DNA from: Akkermansia sp. N21116
GTDB lineage: Bacteria > Verrucomicrobiota > Verrucomicrobiia > Verrucomicrobiales > Akkermansiaceae
NCBI RefSeq assembly: GCF_029854705.2
Contig: NZ_CP139035.1
Location: forward strand, 1,984,001-2,048,000
Reading direction: 5' to 3'
DNA length: 64,000 bases
In this document: positions 47,003 to 55,208 of the stretch, piece after piece
Position numbering within the stretch: the first letter of the stretch is position 1
Layout: every line of letters starts with the position of its first letter
Notes under the pieces: model-generated
Database searches by the model: none
The model's input: only the letters and a program-made list of their open reading frames with translations
Told to the model about the DNA's origin: nothing
Program-made: the position numbers and the translations under genes

Positions 47003-47803
47003 ATGAAACCACGATTCTATATTTTTTGCTACAAGGGGGATGCCGAATTGCTCCCGGGACGCATCGACAATCTCCGCTGGGTTTTCCCGGAGGCTCCTAT
47101 CCATTTGATCGACGATGCCGCCAACCCCATTCCTTCCGATTGCGCGGCATCGCTTGCCGCCCAGGGAGCATGGTACGAACAAACTGACTTTCCGCGATTC
47201 GGGAATCTGAACGGATATTATTGCATCCGGGGCATGCTGGACGTGTATGCGAAGCACCTGAAAATGGACGAGGTGGCGATTAAAACGGATGCGGACAGCC
47301 TGTTCCTGAACAGGGAGGAAGTTCGTAAAGTTGTTGATTCCGGTCTTGGATTTGCGGCGGTGCATGTGGCGCAGTATATATTCGGCGGGTATTTCTACAT
47401 GATTCGGGCAGATGTTCTATCGTTTGTCCGTCAATGGCTTCCGCGATCGGGTGCGGTCCTGCAAGGGGCGCACGAGGATGTCACCATCGGCTGTCTTGCC
47501 TATGCGTGCGCGACCATGCTGAACTACCCCTGCGATTTCCTGACAGACAATCGGCTTGGAGGCAGGACGGGCGCGTTTGCCCACCGTTTCACCGGGGCGG
47601 ACAGGATGGCGTACATCAACAAGCAACTGGACAACAAGGCGATCATGCTAACGCTCGGCAATCCCGGAGTTACGAAAGAACAGGCATTGACCGCTCAACA
47701 GGACGTCCTTGAATGCATCAGGAAACGGGAAACGGTGCCAAGCCCGGAAAAGATGGAACAATCAGCAGAAGACATGGAGGACGGAGATCATGGCGCAATT
47801 TGA
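47003..47803 (+). CDS. GT-A-like glycosyltransferase in the fibre module
   Basis: A 266-residue protein with features of a nucleotide-sugar-dependent glycosyltransferase: RFYIFCYKGDAELLPGRIDN, a DxD-type motif DAD at 96-98 in EVAIKTDADSLFLN, and LQGAHEDVTIGCLAYACATM with an acidic HEDV pair. The ATG at 47003 lies 7 bases after the fibre 1 stop. It sits between two tail-fibre genes, overlapping the second by 14 bases. It could glycosylate fibres or modify the receptor on the cell surface to block re-infection. A hexosyltransferase of unknown sugar is as far as sequence allows. Confidence 0.65.
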   Translation: MKPRFYIFCYKGDAELLPGRIDNLRWVFPEAPIHLIDDAANPIPSDCAASLAAQGAWYEQTDFPRFGNLNGYYCIRGMLDVYAKHLKMDEVAIKTDADSLFLNREEVRKVVDSGLGFAAVHVAQYIFGGYFYMIRADVLSFVRQWLPRSGAVLQGAHEDVTIGCLAYACATMLNYPCDFLTDNRLGGRTGAFAHRFTGADRMAYINKQLDNKAIMLTLGNPGVTKEQALTAQQDVLECIRKRETVPSPEKMEQSAEDMEDGDHGAI

Positions 47804-48899
47804 CAACATAACGGTCACCCGTGCCGGACGGGCCTATATGGCCGAATCGCTGGCCGAATCAAAAGCCCTGGCCTTTGACCACATTGCCGTGGGCGACGGA
47901 ACCGCCCCGGAAGCCCCCGAAGACCTGACGGAGCTTGTCCATCTCATTGCCGACGTCCCCATCTCGAAAATCACGGACGACGGCGGCGGTATCGTCTCCA
48001 TCAGGGGTAATTTCGTTGCCATCGGCGCCACGGGCGGCTTTTCCTTCCGGGAAGCGGGCGTGTACGTCAAGGCTTGGCGCGACGGCGATCCACCCGTCCT
48101 GTTTGCGTATTGCAATGCCGGGGATCATCCGGATTATATCCCTCCGGTTGGGGATACATCCATCATGGAGGAATCCCTGATATTTTCGATCGTGATCGGG
48201 GGAACGACCGTCCTGTACAACAACATTGATCCAACAGCTCGCGCCACCATACAGGATGTCGCCGACCTTGAAACAGAGCTTAAATCCATCATTAAAACTC
48301 TGAGCAATGAACTGTCGGAAACGAAAAAGGAACTGGATGCCGCAAAGGACTCCATTAAGGAGTTGACCACGAAATCGGAAGATTATGTGAAGCGGACGGA
48401 TTACGCGACGAAGGACAAGGCGGGCATTGTGCAGATTGGGGCGAATTTATCCGTAGATACTGAGGGCAAAGTTTCTGTTCCGGTGGCGACAAACTCCACA
48501 TTGGGCGTGTCTCGCCCGGGTAATGGCATGTCTGTGTCCAATGGCGAGTTGACTTATTGGCTCAACGGCCACCAGGAAGACTTCACATTGAAGAGTGCGA
48601 ATGGATCGTCAATCTTTGAAATGTCTGCCAATACGGTTGATATTCGGGCGAAAACAGCGGTGAAGATGCGCGAAACCACAACAAATACAGGTCTCGCGGC
48701 AATGTATAAAAATGATGTCGGCAATGCCGGATTCACGGTTAATAGCCACGCCAATTACATCGGCTGGCTGGACAGCAACAAGAATCTGATGCTCGGACAG
48801 GATGCAAACCTTGGAACACATATTTATATGGCGAGCGCGGACGTGTTCACAAATGGAACTTTGAAGACAAATGCATCGGGAATCGTAACTACGAACTAA
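47790..48899 (+). CDS. tail fibre 2, paralogue of fibre 1
   Basis: A 369-residue fibre whose N-terminal 150 residues follow the same plan as fibre 1 (TVTRAGRAYMAESLAESKAL, FREAGVYVKAW, FAYCNAGDHPDYIPPVGDTS against its YGNAGDEYDYIPATGDKAA). A short coiled coil (LSNELSETKKELDAAKDSIK) and a small C-terminal tip (AMYKNDVGNAGFTVNSHANY) follow. A GGAGGACGGAG ribosome-binding region precedes it. Two attachment domains of the same type imply that both fibres may compete for, or share, the gpI site. Confidence 0.82.
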   Translation: MAQFDNITVTRAGRAYMAESLAESKALAFDHIAVGDGTAPEAPEDLTELVHLIADVPISKITDDGGGIVSIRGNFVAIGATGGFSFREAGVYVKAWRDGDPPVLFAYCNAGDHPDYIPPVGDTSIMEESLIFSIVIGGTTVLYNNIDPTARATIQDVADLETELKSIIKTLSNELSETKKELDAAKDSIKELTTKSEDYVKRTDYATKDKAGIVQIGANLSVDTEGKVSVPVATNSTLGVSRPGNGMSVSNGELTYWLNGHQEDFTLKSANGSSIFEMSANTVDIRAKTAVKMRETTTNTGLAAMYKNDVGNAGFTVNSHANYIGWLDSNKNLMLGQDANLGTHIYMASADVFTNGTLKTNASGIVTTN

Positions 48900-48930
48900 G
48901 TTTTATTATCATAATAAACAATAAACGAGA

Positions 48931-49389
48931 ATGGAAACATACAATCAAAACGAAAGCGTCGCCCGCGACTTGTACACCGTGTATTGCGGTGCGGTCGGAG
49001 GACAGGCGCACGACGGAACCCTGTTGCCGGAAGCGCGGGAATTCTTTACGAATTTGGATACGATCAAACAGGCCGAAGGCTGGCGCACCGTAGCCGAGGA
49101 AGCCCCCGGCATCATACGCCGGCACGCGCTCAACAACGCATCGGCCACGATGAAGGACAAGGCATCGCAGTCTTCCGGCTGGAAAAAGCTCGTGTATATC
49201 GCCGGTTCAATCATCGCGGCTGGCCTTGCCGCCTCCTATCTGACCGGATGCGGCCTGACAAACCTGGACATGGCCGGGCAGGACGGAGGCTCCCTGTCGT
49301 TCCGGTATGACCCCGTGACAGGGCAGATCATCGTTGTCGGAACGCGCCCCGAACAGGCGGCCCCCGTCATCATCCAGAAGGGGAAATAA
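48931..49389 (+). CDS. membrane-associated protein of the lysis/late region, unknown
   Basis: A 152-residue protein: a soluble N-terminus (REFFTNLDTIKQAEGWRTVA), one hydrophobic segment with a Cys (KKLVYIAGSIIAAGLAASYL then TGC) and a C-terminal beta-like tail (SFRYDPVTGQIIVVGTRPEQ). Located between the fibres and the endolysin, it could be a spanin- or holin-like component or a lipid-linked protein, though the internal position of the hydrophobic segment argues against a standard lipoprotein. No family is recognised. Confidence 0.5.
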   Translation: METYNQNESVARDLYTVYCGAVGGQAHDGTLLPEAREFFTNLDTIKQAEGWRTVAEEAPGIIRRHALNNASATMKDKASQSSGWKKLVYIAGSIIAAGLAASYLTGCGLTNLDMAGQDGGSLSFRYDPVTGQIIVVGTRPEQAAPVIIQKGK

Positions 49390-49442
49390 GAGTTTCCGGA
49401 GTTGAGAAGCCGGGAAAAAAAGAGAAACGAAGAAAGGAATAG

Positions 49443-49476
49443 GCCCCGGCGATGAAATGGAAAGCATCGCCGGGGC
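49443..49476. other. 12-bp GC hairpin in the leader of the endolysin gene
   Basis: GCCCCGGCGATG pairs perfectly with CATCGCCGGGGC around a ten-base loop, ending 23 bases before the endolysin ATG. There is no T-run, so termination is weak at best; it could protect or regulate the lysis message. Confidence 0.6.
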
Positions 49477-49499
49477 TAATCGAAAGAAAGGGAAACATC

Positions 49500-50075
49500 A
49501 TGAACGAACAGGAAATGCGACGGAAAATCGGAATCTCCATCATCGAATCGGAAATCAGGCGTGACAAAAACGGTCACATTGCCGTATATCACATGCCGAA
49601 GGGGGACGGGGGAGGAACCTATGAAGTGGCTGGAATCAATAACAGATACCATTCCCAGGAAGCCGCCAAACTCAAAAAAATGATTGAAGCCGGACAGTAT
49701 GCCGCTGCGGAAGCGGAAGTCGGCGATTATATCATCAGCTACACGGACGTTGTGAGGGGATGGCTCCCGTCTGGATTTTACCCGGCTACGGAAACCGTAT
49801 TGCGTGATACGTGCTTCAACGCCGGGCCGACAGGTGCCGCCAAAGTCTTGCAAATGGCCCTGAATGTGGCCGTTGACGGCAAAGTCGGCCCCAACACGAG
49901 GGGAGCTACCGTACAAGCCCTTGCGTTGGGCGATACAGACCTTGCCTTGCGACTTGTCGGAGCACGATGGGAATACATGCACGGCAAGTCGGAAAACCCC
50001 GGGAAAGGGCAATTCTGGAAGGGGTGGCGCAACCGCATGACCAACTGCGCGAAATTCGCGCTATCCCTCGCCTGA
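49500..50075 (+). CDS. endolysin, GH108-like N-acetylmuramidase with peptidoglycan-binding domain
   Basis: A 191-residue lysin. The N-terminal muramidase-like region contains IIESEIRRDKNGHIAVYHMP then DGGGTYEVAGIN, with Glu residues in the place of the GH108 catalytic Glu. The C-terminal third, CFNAGPTGAAKVLQMALNVA then VDGKVGPNTRGATVQAL, is the PG_binding_3 pattern that always accompanies GH108. It cleaves peptidoglycan glycan strands at lysis. The start at 49500 is used; an upstream in-frame ATG at 49452 lies in the hairpin and has no ribosome-binding site. Confidence 0.8.
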   Translation: MNEQEMRRKIGISIIESEIRRDKNGHIAVYHMPKGDGGGTYEVAGINNRYHSQEAAKLKKMIEAGQYAAAEAEVGDYIISYTDVVRGWLPSGFYPATETVLRDTCFNAGPTGAAKVLQMALNVAVDGKVGPNTRGATVQALALGDTDLALRLVGARWEYMHGKSENPGKGQFWKGWRNRMTNCAKFALSLA

Positions 50076-50076
50076 C

Positions 50077-50331
50077 ATGTGTACCCAGAAGGAAGCCTAT
50101 TTCCGCGCCCTGGAATGGGTGGACAAGCATCGCGTTACCATCACCATGGTGATGGGATTCGTTGTTGCGTGGTATGTAGGCAACCTCTACGAAAACAACA
50201 ACAAAATGCTTGTCTCCATCATGGAAAAACAGGCCGCCGCCCAGATGGAAACGGCCAAGGCGTTGCAGGAAATGGCCGTCAGACAGGCCGAAACGAACAG
50301 CCGCCTTGCCGACATCGAGCGAAAGCAATAA
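50077..50331 (+). CDS. holin-like single-pass membrane protein
   Basis: An 84-residue protein starting 1 base after the endolysin stop. One membrane helix (VTITMVMGFVVAWYVGNLYE) is followed by a long coiled-coil tail (IMEKQAAAQMETAKALQEMA, VRQAETNSRLADIERK). A single helix plus coiled coil next to an endolysin suits a holin or an i-spanin-like protein. Which of the two cannot be told from sequence. Confidence 0.6.
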   Translation: MCTQKEAYFRALEWVDKHRVTITMVMGFVVAWYVGNLYENNNKMLVSIMEKQAAAQMETAKALQEMAVRQAETNSRLADIERKQ

Positions 50332-50351
50332 ATGGGCGAATCAACCCGTTA

Positions 50352-51620
50352 TCAGCCCGCCTTGGATTTTCCCTTGGCGGGCTTTTCTTTTTTGCCGTAG
50401 GGGTCTTCTGGATCAATCGACCAGAATTCAAGCGCATCCGTTTTCCGAACGGCGGTCCGGTAGTGCTTGAACAAAACATCGGAATTCTTGGTGTGCCCCA
50501 TGTTTTCACGGAGCCGGTCAATATTGGGATCGACGGCCAGCGAATAGGACGCGAACGAATGCCGTGGCGCGTCCGGACGGTTCTGCAGGTTGGCCGCCTT
50601 GCGGACGATCGCGGCTTTGCGCTTCCAGTTTTGAGGGATGATCTTGCCTTCCCGTTGCTCGACAGGGACGGATTCGAGATAGCGTCTCAAATTATCGTGC
50701 AGTTCGACATTTCGTACCTGATTGGTCTTTGCAATTGACGGGGGAACCGAAATAAGCTCTTTGTCCAGATGGATAAGGTCCCAGGTCAGTTTCTGCAATT
50801 CCTCCGGCCTGATACCGGCAAAGAGTAAAATTGAAAAAGGAAGAACGGCGTCGGAACAGTCAAGCTTGTAAATGGCGGCCACATTCCCGTTGTCGTCTGC
50901 CATCGGATGATCCGGCCCGGCAGAAAGGAACGGACGGCAGAAGGAAAGCAGACGTCTCGTTTCTTCTGGAGTGAAAACATCCACGCCGTCCGCTTGAACG
51001 ACTTTCCGCTTTTCGATCAATTCGAACGGCGACCGTTTCAAAATCTCCTGTTTGACGGCCCAGCTAAACGCCGGGGAAATAACCGCCGTGGCCGAGTTGA
51101 AATAAGTCGCGCTGGCATAGTTTTCACCGAACCATTCACGAAGTTCCTGTGCCTGAACGTCGGCAATATTTCTTTCTCCGAAATGTCCGGTGAATTTGGA
51201 AGCGTAGAACCTCCAGTTCTTTTTGTGATTCTCAGACCAGTTGCGCCCGATCGAAGCATCTTTCTCATACTTTTCAAAAAGTTCCGAGACCGTGATCCCG
51301 ACCAGTTGTGCTCGGCGTTGTTCCAGGGCGATCTGGACGGCATCGACAAGCGACAGTTTAATACCCGATTCCACGATGATTTCAAATGCTCGTTGTGCGT
51401 CTTTTACCTGCCCAGGCCCCAAAAGAAGCCCTGCGGACAATTCGCCGTTTACATATTTTTCCCGAAGGGCAGATTGATCGTTTTCTGCCGCTGTTTTCGT
51501 CTTGTAGTACAGAGCTGTTTTTTTCCCATTCGCTGAAAATTTTTCAGGAATCCAGATACGATAAAGAGTCTGTTTTCCCCTTTTCAGTTTTCCGATGGTA
51601 AATTTGAGAGGCTTACTCAT
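50352..51620 (-). CDS. int: phage tyrosine integrase
   Basis: A 422-residue tyrosine recombinase running toward the prophage interior from attR. The N-terminal AP2/SAM-like DNA-binding part (LKFTIGKLKRGKQTLYRIWI), core-binding LVGITVSELFEKYEKDASIG, and the catalytic domain with the first Arg in FAGIRPEELQKLTWDL, Lys in SIAKTNQVRNVEL, the box-II DAPRHSFASY, and MGHTKNSDVLFKHYRT with the nucleophilic Tyr. It catalyses integration into the tRNA-Ala 3' end and, with an excisionase, excision. In box II the usual His-x-x-Arg is Ala-Pro-Arg, keeping the second Arg. Intact. Confidence 0.93.
   Translation of the reverse strand: MSKPLKFTIGKLKRGKQTLYRIWIPEKFSANGKKTALYYKTKTAAENDQSALREKYVNGELSAGLLLGPGQVKDAQRAFEIIVESGIKLSLVDAVQIALEQRRAQLVGITVSELFEKYEKDASIGRNWSENHKKNWRFYASKFTGHFGERNIADVQAQELREWFGENYASATYFNSATAVISPAFSWAVKQEILKRSPFELIEKRKVVQADGVDVFTPEETRRLLSFCRPFLSAGPDHPMADDNGNVAAIYKLDCSDAVLPFSILLFAGIRPEELQKLTWDLIHLDKELISVPPSIAKTNQVRNVELHDNLRRYLESVPVEQREGKIIPQNWKRKAAIVRKAANLQNRPDAPRHSFASYSLAVDPNIDRLRENMGHTKNSDVLFKHYRTAVRKTDALEFWSIDPEDPYGKKEKPAKGKSKAG
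50354..50393 (+). terminator. terminator at the right end of the late operon
   Basis: AGCCCGCC pairs with GGCGGGCT around a 14-base loop and is followed by TTTTCTTTTTT. It lies inside the last codons of the convergent integrase gene, ending the rightward late transcript. Confidence 0.8.
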
Positions 51621-51773
51621 AAAAGGAAATCTATGTCTCTTATAACTCTTATTTTGACAAATTCAACAGAAATTATTCTTTTGTGTCAAAATTGTTATCT
51701 ATCGCAAACATCGTTGTAGGTAGTCAAAATAGGTAATAAGTAACTACGTAATGCATTGAAAATGCGACATTTT

Positions 51774-51855
51774 ACAATAAAAAAGCCGCCCGAAGGCGGC
51801 TGGAAAGGGGTGGTGGAGCATAGGAGGCTCGAACTCCTGACCTTCTCATTGCGAA
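51774..51855. repeat. attR (with tRNA-Ala 3' half)
   Basis: Exact copy of 7113-7194. It overlaps the 3' half of the intact tRNA-Ala gene and its terminator; the divergence point at 51856 lies in the anticodon stem. The 153-base strip between the integrase start and attR holds no gene. Confidence 0.93.
51779..51802 (-). terminator. terminator of tRNA-Ala
   Basis: Read on the minus strand, AGCCGCC-TTCG-GGCGGCT is followed by six T. It ends the tRNA transcript and lies inside the att core, so a copy is also found at attL (7118-7141). Confidence 0.85.
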
Positions 51856-51886
51856 CGAGACGCTCTACCAACTGAGCTAATACCCC
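51811..51886 (-). tRNA. tRNA-Ala (anticodon CGC)
   Basis: A 76-base cloverleaf on the minus strand. The 5' end GGGGTAT pairs with ATGCTCC, giving the G3-U70 pair that identifies tRNA-Ala. The D-arm is GCTCAGTTGGTAGAGC, the anticodon loop TTCGCAA (anticodon CGC), and the T-arm contains GTTCGAG... The CCA end is encoded. Its 3' half is the integration site of the prophage, and the gene is kept whole on the attR side. Confidence 0.95.
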
Positions 51887-51943
51887 GTAAACCGGGAGAG
51901 ATGGAACAGTATTTGGAAGGCGAAGGCAAGAGAAATTTACATC

Positions 51944-53947
51944 TTATTTTCCGTCAGGAGCACTTTCCTGCGCGACGAAGGGTTCGACGAAGATATCTCC
52001 GATGGCCAGTTTGTGAGGCTGGGATTTTTGGGTCAGGATACGAATGGATTTAACGGTTTGTCCCTGGGGCCATTGGACGGTTGCGATTCCATCCCGGAAG
52101 GTAGCTGCATCGGTGAAGGTGGTTCCGTCGGTGGAGATTTGGAGGAGGGCTCCGTCGGCAAGGGCGTTTTCCTTGCCAGCGTCACGGCAGAAGTAGGGAC
52201 CGGTGAGAACTCGTACCCGGCTCAGGCGTTCCGGGGCATTTAAAATCAGGGTGAAGTAGTCTCCTTCCTGGATGTGGCGGCTGGAGATGAAGCTGGTGGT
52301 TTCCCTTCCGTCGAAGGCGTATGGCGGCTGGAAATTGCGCGTTGCGGGGATGTTGGTGTCGATGGTTGCGGGGAGGACCATGGCAGCGCTAGGATTGGGG
52401 GGCTGCTCGAAGGCGATGCCGCTGTTTTCCCATCTCTTGCGGAGTTTTCCGAGGCGTTGCATGAATTGTTCCGCATTCTGGCGTTCCCGTGGAGTCCAGA
52501 GTTTTTCGGCAACGGCGTGGAGACGTGGGTAGATTTGGGCTTCGATGTCGCGGGAAAGGATGTTTTCCGTCCAGAGAGCGGCTTCTCCTCCCTGCAGGAG
52601 GTTGTGTTTGGATTCTTCTACCTGGTTGATGGGGATATCGTAAGCGTAGACTTGTTCGAGAGACAGGACGGGCATCCAGAGGGGCTTGGCGGTTTTAGGG
52701 TATCCCGGAAAGTCGAGATAAGCGTACCCCTTGCCTCCGCCATCGGAACAGATGGTTTTTATTCCTGCATTGAGGGCGGCGATGGTCTGGTTGGGATGAC
52801 CTCTCCATCCTTGAGCGATTATGTCGGGCGTGAGACCTTTTTCAGGATGTTCCGCCCAGGTAATTGTCTGGATGCCGTGTTTGGCGAGGCGTTCGGAGAG
52901 TTGGCGGAGGAAGGCCAGCTGGAGTTCCTCCATACTGTTGAGGCCGCTTTGCCTGAGAGCGGCGGAACAGAGGGGGCATTTCTTCCAGAATTGGGTTTTG
53001 ACTTCATCTCCTCCGATGTGGATGGTTTTGGTGTCGAAGAGTTTGGATGTTTCCAGATAGATAGTTTCCAGGAAGTCAAGCAGGCCGGGGTTGCCGATGC
53101 AGAGGACTTCTGTGTGGGAGAGGGAGTTGCTGCGCTGTGAGATGGGCGGGTTGTCGCGATTGGTTGGGCAGAGGAGTTGAGGATAAGCGGCGGAGATGGC
53201 GGCGGCATGACCGGGAACATCGATTTCAGGTATGATTTCGATGCCGCGGGCACGGGCGTATTGGACGATGTCCATGATTTCTTCCTCGGAATAGGAACCG
53301 TTGCGCTCCTGTTCCCGGTTGCCGGGGTCGGGAGTGCCTCCAATCTGGGTGAGGCGCGGGTAGGCGGAGATGGGAATGCGCCATCCTTCGTCGTCGGTGA
53401 GATGCCAGTGGAAACGGTTGAATTTGAGGTCGGCCATTTGGTCAAGCAGTTTCCGGATGGTGTCCGGGCTTTGCATGTGGCGTGCGGAGTCGAGCATGAA
53501 TCCTCTGTATCGGAAGCGGGGCCTGTCTTCGATGGTTCCCTGAGGAATCATGCTGTTGTCATCCAGAAGCTGCTTAAGGGTAGCGGCTGCACGGAGGACT
53601 CCCAGCCGACTATGCGCCTCAATGCGGATGAGTTCAGGACTGACTGTGATCTTGTAAGCTTCGGGGTCTCCACCCAGGCTGGCGACGGGGAGCGGGGCGA
53701 GTTCCACCCTAGTGGGAGAATCCCCCAGTTGTTTCCAGTCTTCCTTGCTACGGATGGGAGCGTCGGGAGATTGGCGAGCCCAGGCTGCCAGCGGCCCCAG
53801 ATCCCTGAATTCGACCATTCCGTCCTGCAATTGGATGGAGGAGGGCAGTGGGATCAATCCCGGCATGTCATCGGGCTGGGAGGCCAGAGAAAAGGGTAGA
53901 GTGAGTCCGAAGAACAGGCTGAATGATGCGGAAAGGGGGATATTCAT
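51944..53947 (-). CDS. secreted family GH20 beta-N-acetylhexosaminidase with C-terminal discoidin-like domain
   Basis: A 667-residue exported glycosidase. A signal peptide (SASFSLFFGLTLPFSLASQ) is followed by the GH20 N-terminal domain, and the (beta/alpha)8 barrel with FRYRGFMLDSARHMQSPDTI, FHWHLTDDEGWRIPI and the catalytic Asp314-Glu315 in HIGGDEV. The C-terminal 130 residues (FQPPYAFDGRETTSFISSRH) look like a galactose-binding/discoidin domain. It removes terminal GlcNAc/GalNAc from mucin-type glycans, fitting a mucin-degrading life. It is the first host gene outside the prophage and stands alone. Confidence 0.92.
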   Translation of the reverse strand: MNIPLSASFSLFFGLTLPFSLASQPDDMPGLIPLPSSIQLQDGMVEFRDLGPLAAWARQSPDAPIRSKEDWKQLGDSPTRVELAPLPVASLGGDPEAYKITVSPELIRIEAHSRLGVLRAAATLKQLLDDNSMIPQGTIEDRPRFRYRGFMLDSARHMQSPDTIRKLLDQMADLKFNRFHWHLTDDEGWRIPISAYPRLTQIGGTPDPGNREQERNGSYSEEEIMDIVQYARARGIEIIPEIDVPGHAAAISAAYPQLLCPTNRDNPPISQRSNSLSHTEVLCIGNPGLLDFLETIYLETSKLFDTKTIHIGGDEVKTQFWKKCPLCSAALRQSGLNSMEELQLAFLRQLSERLAKHGIQTITWAEHPEKGLTPDIIAQGWRGHPNQTIAALNAGIKTICSDGGGKGYAYLDFPGYPKTAKPLWMPVLSLEQVYAYDIPINQVEESKHNLLQGGEAALWTENILSRDIEAQIYPRLHAVAEKLWTPRERQNAEQFMQRLGKLRKRWENSGIAFEQPPNPSAAMVLPATIDTNIPATRNFQPPYAFDGRETTSFISSRHIQEGDYFTLILNAPERLSRVRVLTGPYFCRDAGKENALADGALLQISTDGTTFTDAATFRDGIATVQWPQGQTVKSIRILTQKSQPHKLAIGDIFVEPFVAQESAPDGK

Positions 53948-54191
53948 GAGCGGGGAATGAAGCAGAGACGTCGACTGAGGGGAGGATTGAGTAGTTCTTC
54001 CGATTCAACCATATTTCTTCCGGAGACGGAAGGATGGATTTGGCTGGAGGTAAAAATTTTGAAAATTCCATCTACCGGATGGACGTTGTTGTCCTCGACA
54101 GACGTGATTTTTGTGATTTAGTGGTTTCTATGGAGCAGGCGGAGTTGCTATTCTGCCTCCGTACTCATCATTATTTCACTCTTTTTGTTTT

Positions 54192-55073
54192 ATGATTAAA
54201 ATAGCTATAGTAGGATACGGCAATATCGGACGGTATGCGGTAGATGCCATTCGCGCTGCCGAAGACATGGAACTTGCAGGCATTGTCCGCCGTCCGGGGA
54301 GTGCTCCCGTGCATGGCATCAAGACGGTCGCTTCGATTGAAGAACTGGGCCATGTGGATGTTGCCCTGCTCTGTACGCCAACGCGCAGCGTGGAGGCTAC
54401 TGCTCTTCCTTTGCTGGAGCAGGGTATTAATACAGTGGACAGTTTTGATATCCACGATCAGATTGTGAACCTGCGCCGTTCCCTTGGCGACAAGGCGATC
54501 AAACATGATGCCGTGTCGGTTATTTCGGCCGGGTGGGATCCGGGGACAGACTCTGTGATCCGTACGATGATGATGGCGATGGCTCCCAAAGGAATTACAT
54601 ATACGAACTTCGGTCCGGGTATGAGCATGGGGCACAGCGTGGTTGCACGTTCCAAGGAGGGGGTTGCCGATGCTCTTTCCCTGACGATCCCGACGGGTTC
54701 CGGCGTGCATCGCCGCATGGTGTATGTCGTGGTGAAGGACGGCTTCCAGTTCTCTGATGTGGAAGCGACCATTAAGTCCGATTCCTACTTCTGTCACGAT
54801 GAAACGCACGTAATCCAGGTGCCGGATATAGACAGTTTGCGCGATATGGGGCACGGTGTCCTCATGGAACGCAAGGGAGTGTCCGGCGGAACGCAGAACC
54901 AGATGCTGAAGTTCGAGATGCGCATCAACAATCCGGCTTTGACGGCCCAGGTGATGGTTGCTTCCGCCCGCGCCAGTACACGGATCCCCTCCGGATGCTA
55001 TACCCTTCCGGAAATTGCACCGATGGATTTCCTACCCGGTGACCGTGAAGACCTGGTTGCCCGGCTGGTTTGA
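54192..55073 (+). CDS. ddh: meso-diaminopimelate D-dehydrogenase
   Basis: A 293-residue NADPH-dependent enzyme converting tetrahydrodipicolinate plus ammonia directly to meso-diaminopimelate (EC 1.4.1.16), for lysine and peptidoglycan synthesis. Markers: IAIVGYGNIGRYAVDAI (dinucleotide-binding), DSFDIH, SAGWDPGTDSVIRTMM and YTNFGPGMSMGHSVVAR, all characteristic of Ddh. Full length, no promoter recognised by eye in the divergent 244-base gap to the hexosaminidase. A one-step DAP route is limited to scattered lineages, which helps place the host. Confidence 0.93.
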   Translation: MIKIAIVGYGNIGRYAVDAIRAAEDMELAGIVRRPGSAPVHGIKTVASIEELGHVDVALLCTPTRSVEATALPLLEQGINTVDSFDIHDQIVNLRRSLGDKAIKHDAVSVISAGWDPGTDSVIRTMMMAMAPKGITYTNFGPGMSMGHSVVARSKEGVADALSLTIPTGSGVHRRMVYVVVKDGFQFSDVEATIKSDSYFCHDETHVIQVPDIDSLRDMGHGVLMERKGVSGGTQNQMLKFEMRINNPALTAQVMVASARASTRIPSGCYTLPEIAPMDFLPGDREDLVARLV

Positions 55074-55208
55074 TAGAGGCCTTTCGGATGCTATTAAGAA
55101 TGGCGTCCTCCCATGGATATGGCGGGGACGCCGTTGATGATGAGGCGTGGCCTTTCTTTTTCGCGCTTGCCCGCTGGAAGCAATGCGCGTAATATTTTTG
55201 TCACATTT

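Larger units (their letters stand above)
7113..51855. mobile_element. complete prophage: lambda-like head, contractile P2-like tail, tRNA-Ala integration
   Basis: The element is bounded by 82-bp exact direct repeats (7113-7194 and 51774-51855) made of the 3' half of tRNA-Ala(CGC) plus its terminator. It encodes, in order: hicAB, secreted cargo, a repressor/early control region, replication genes, packaging and head genes, contractile tail genes, fibres, lysis genes and a tyrosine integrase next to attR. All canonical modules are present and no structural, replication or integration gene shows a frameshift except the programmed one in the tail chaperone. This makes it a credible inducible temperate phage of myovirus morphology. 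Confidence 0.93.

Noticed and set aside
44806-48899. Possible diversity-generating retroelement or invertase at the fibre genes
   Set aside because: No reverse transcriptase, template repeat, invertase gene or inverted repeats around the fibre tips were found.
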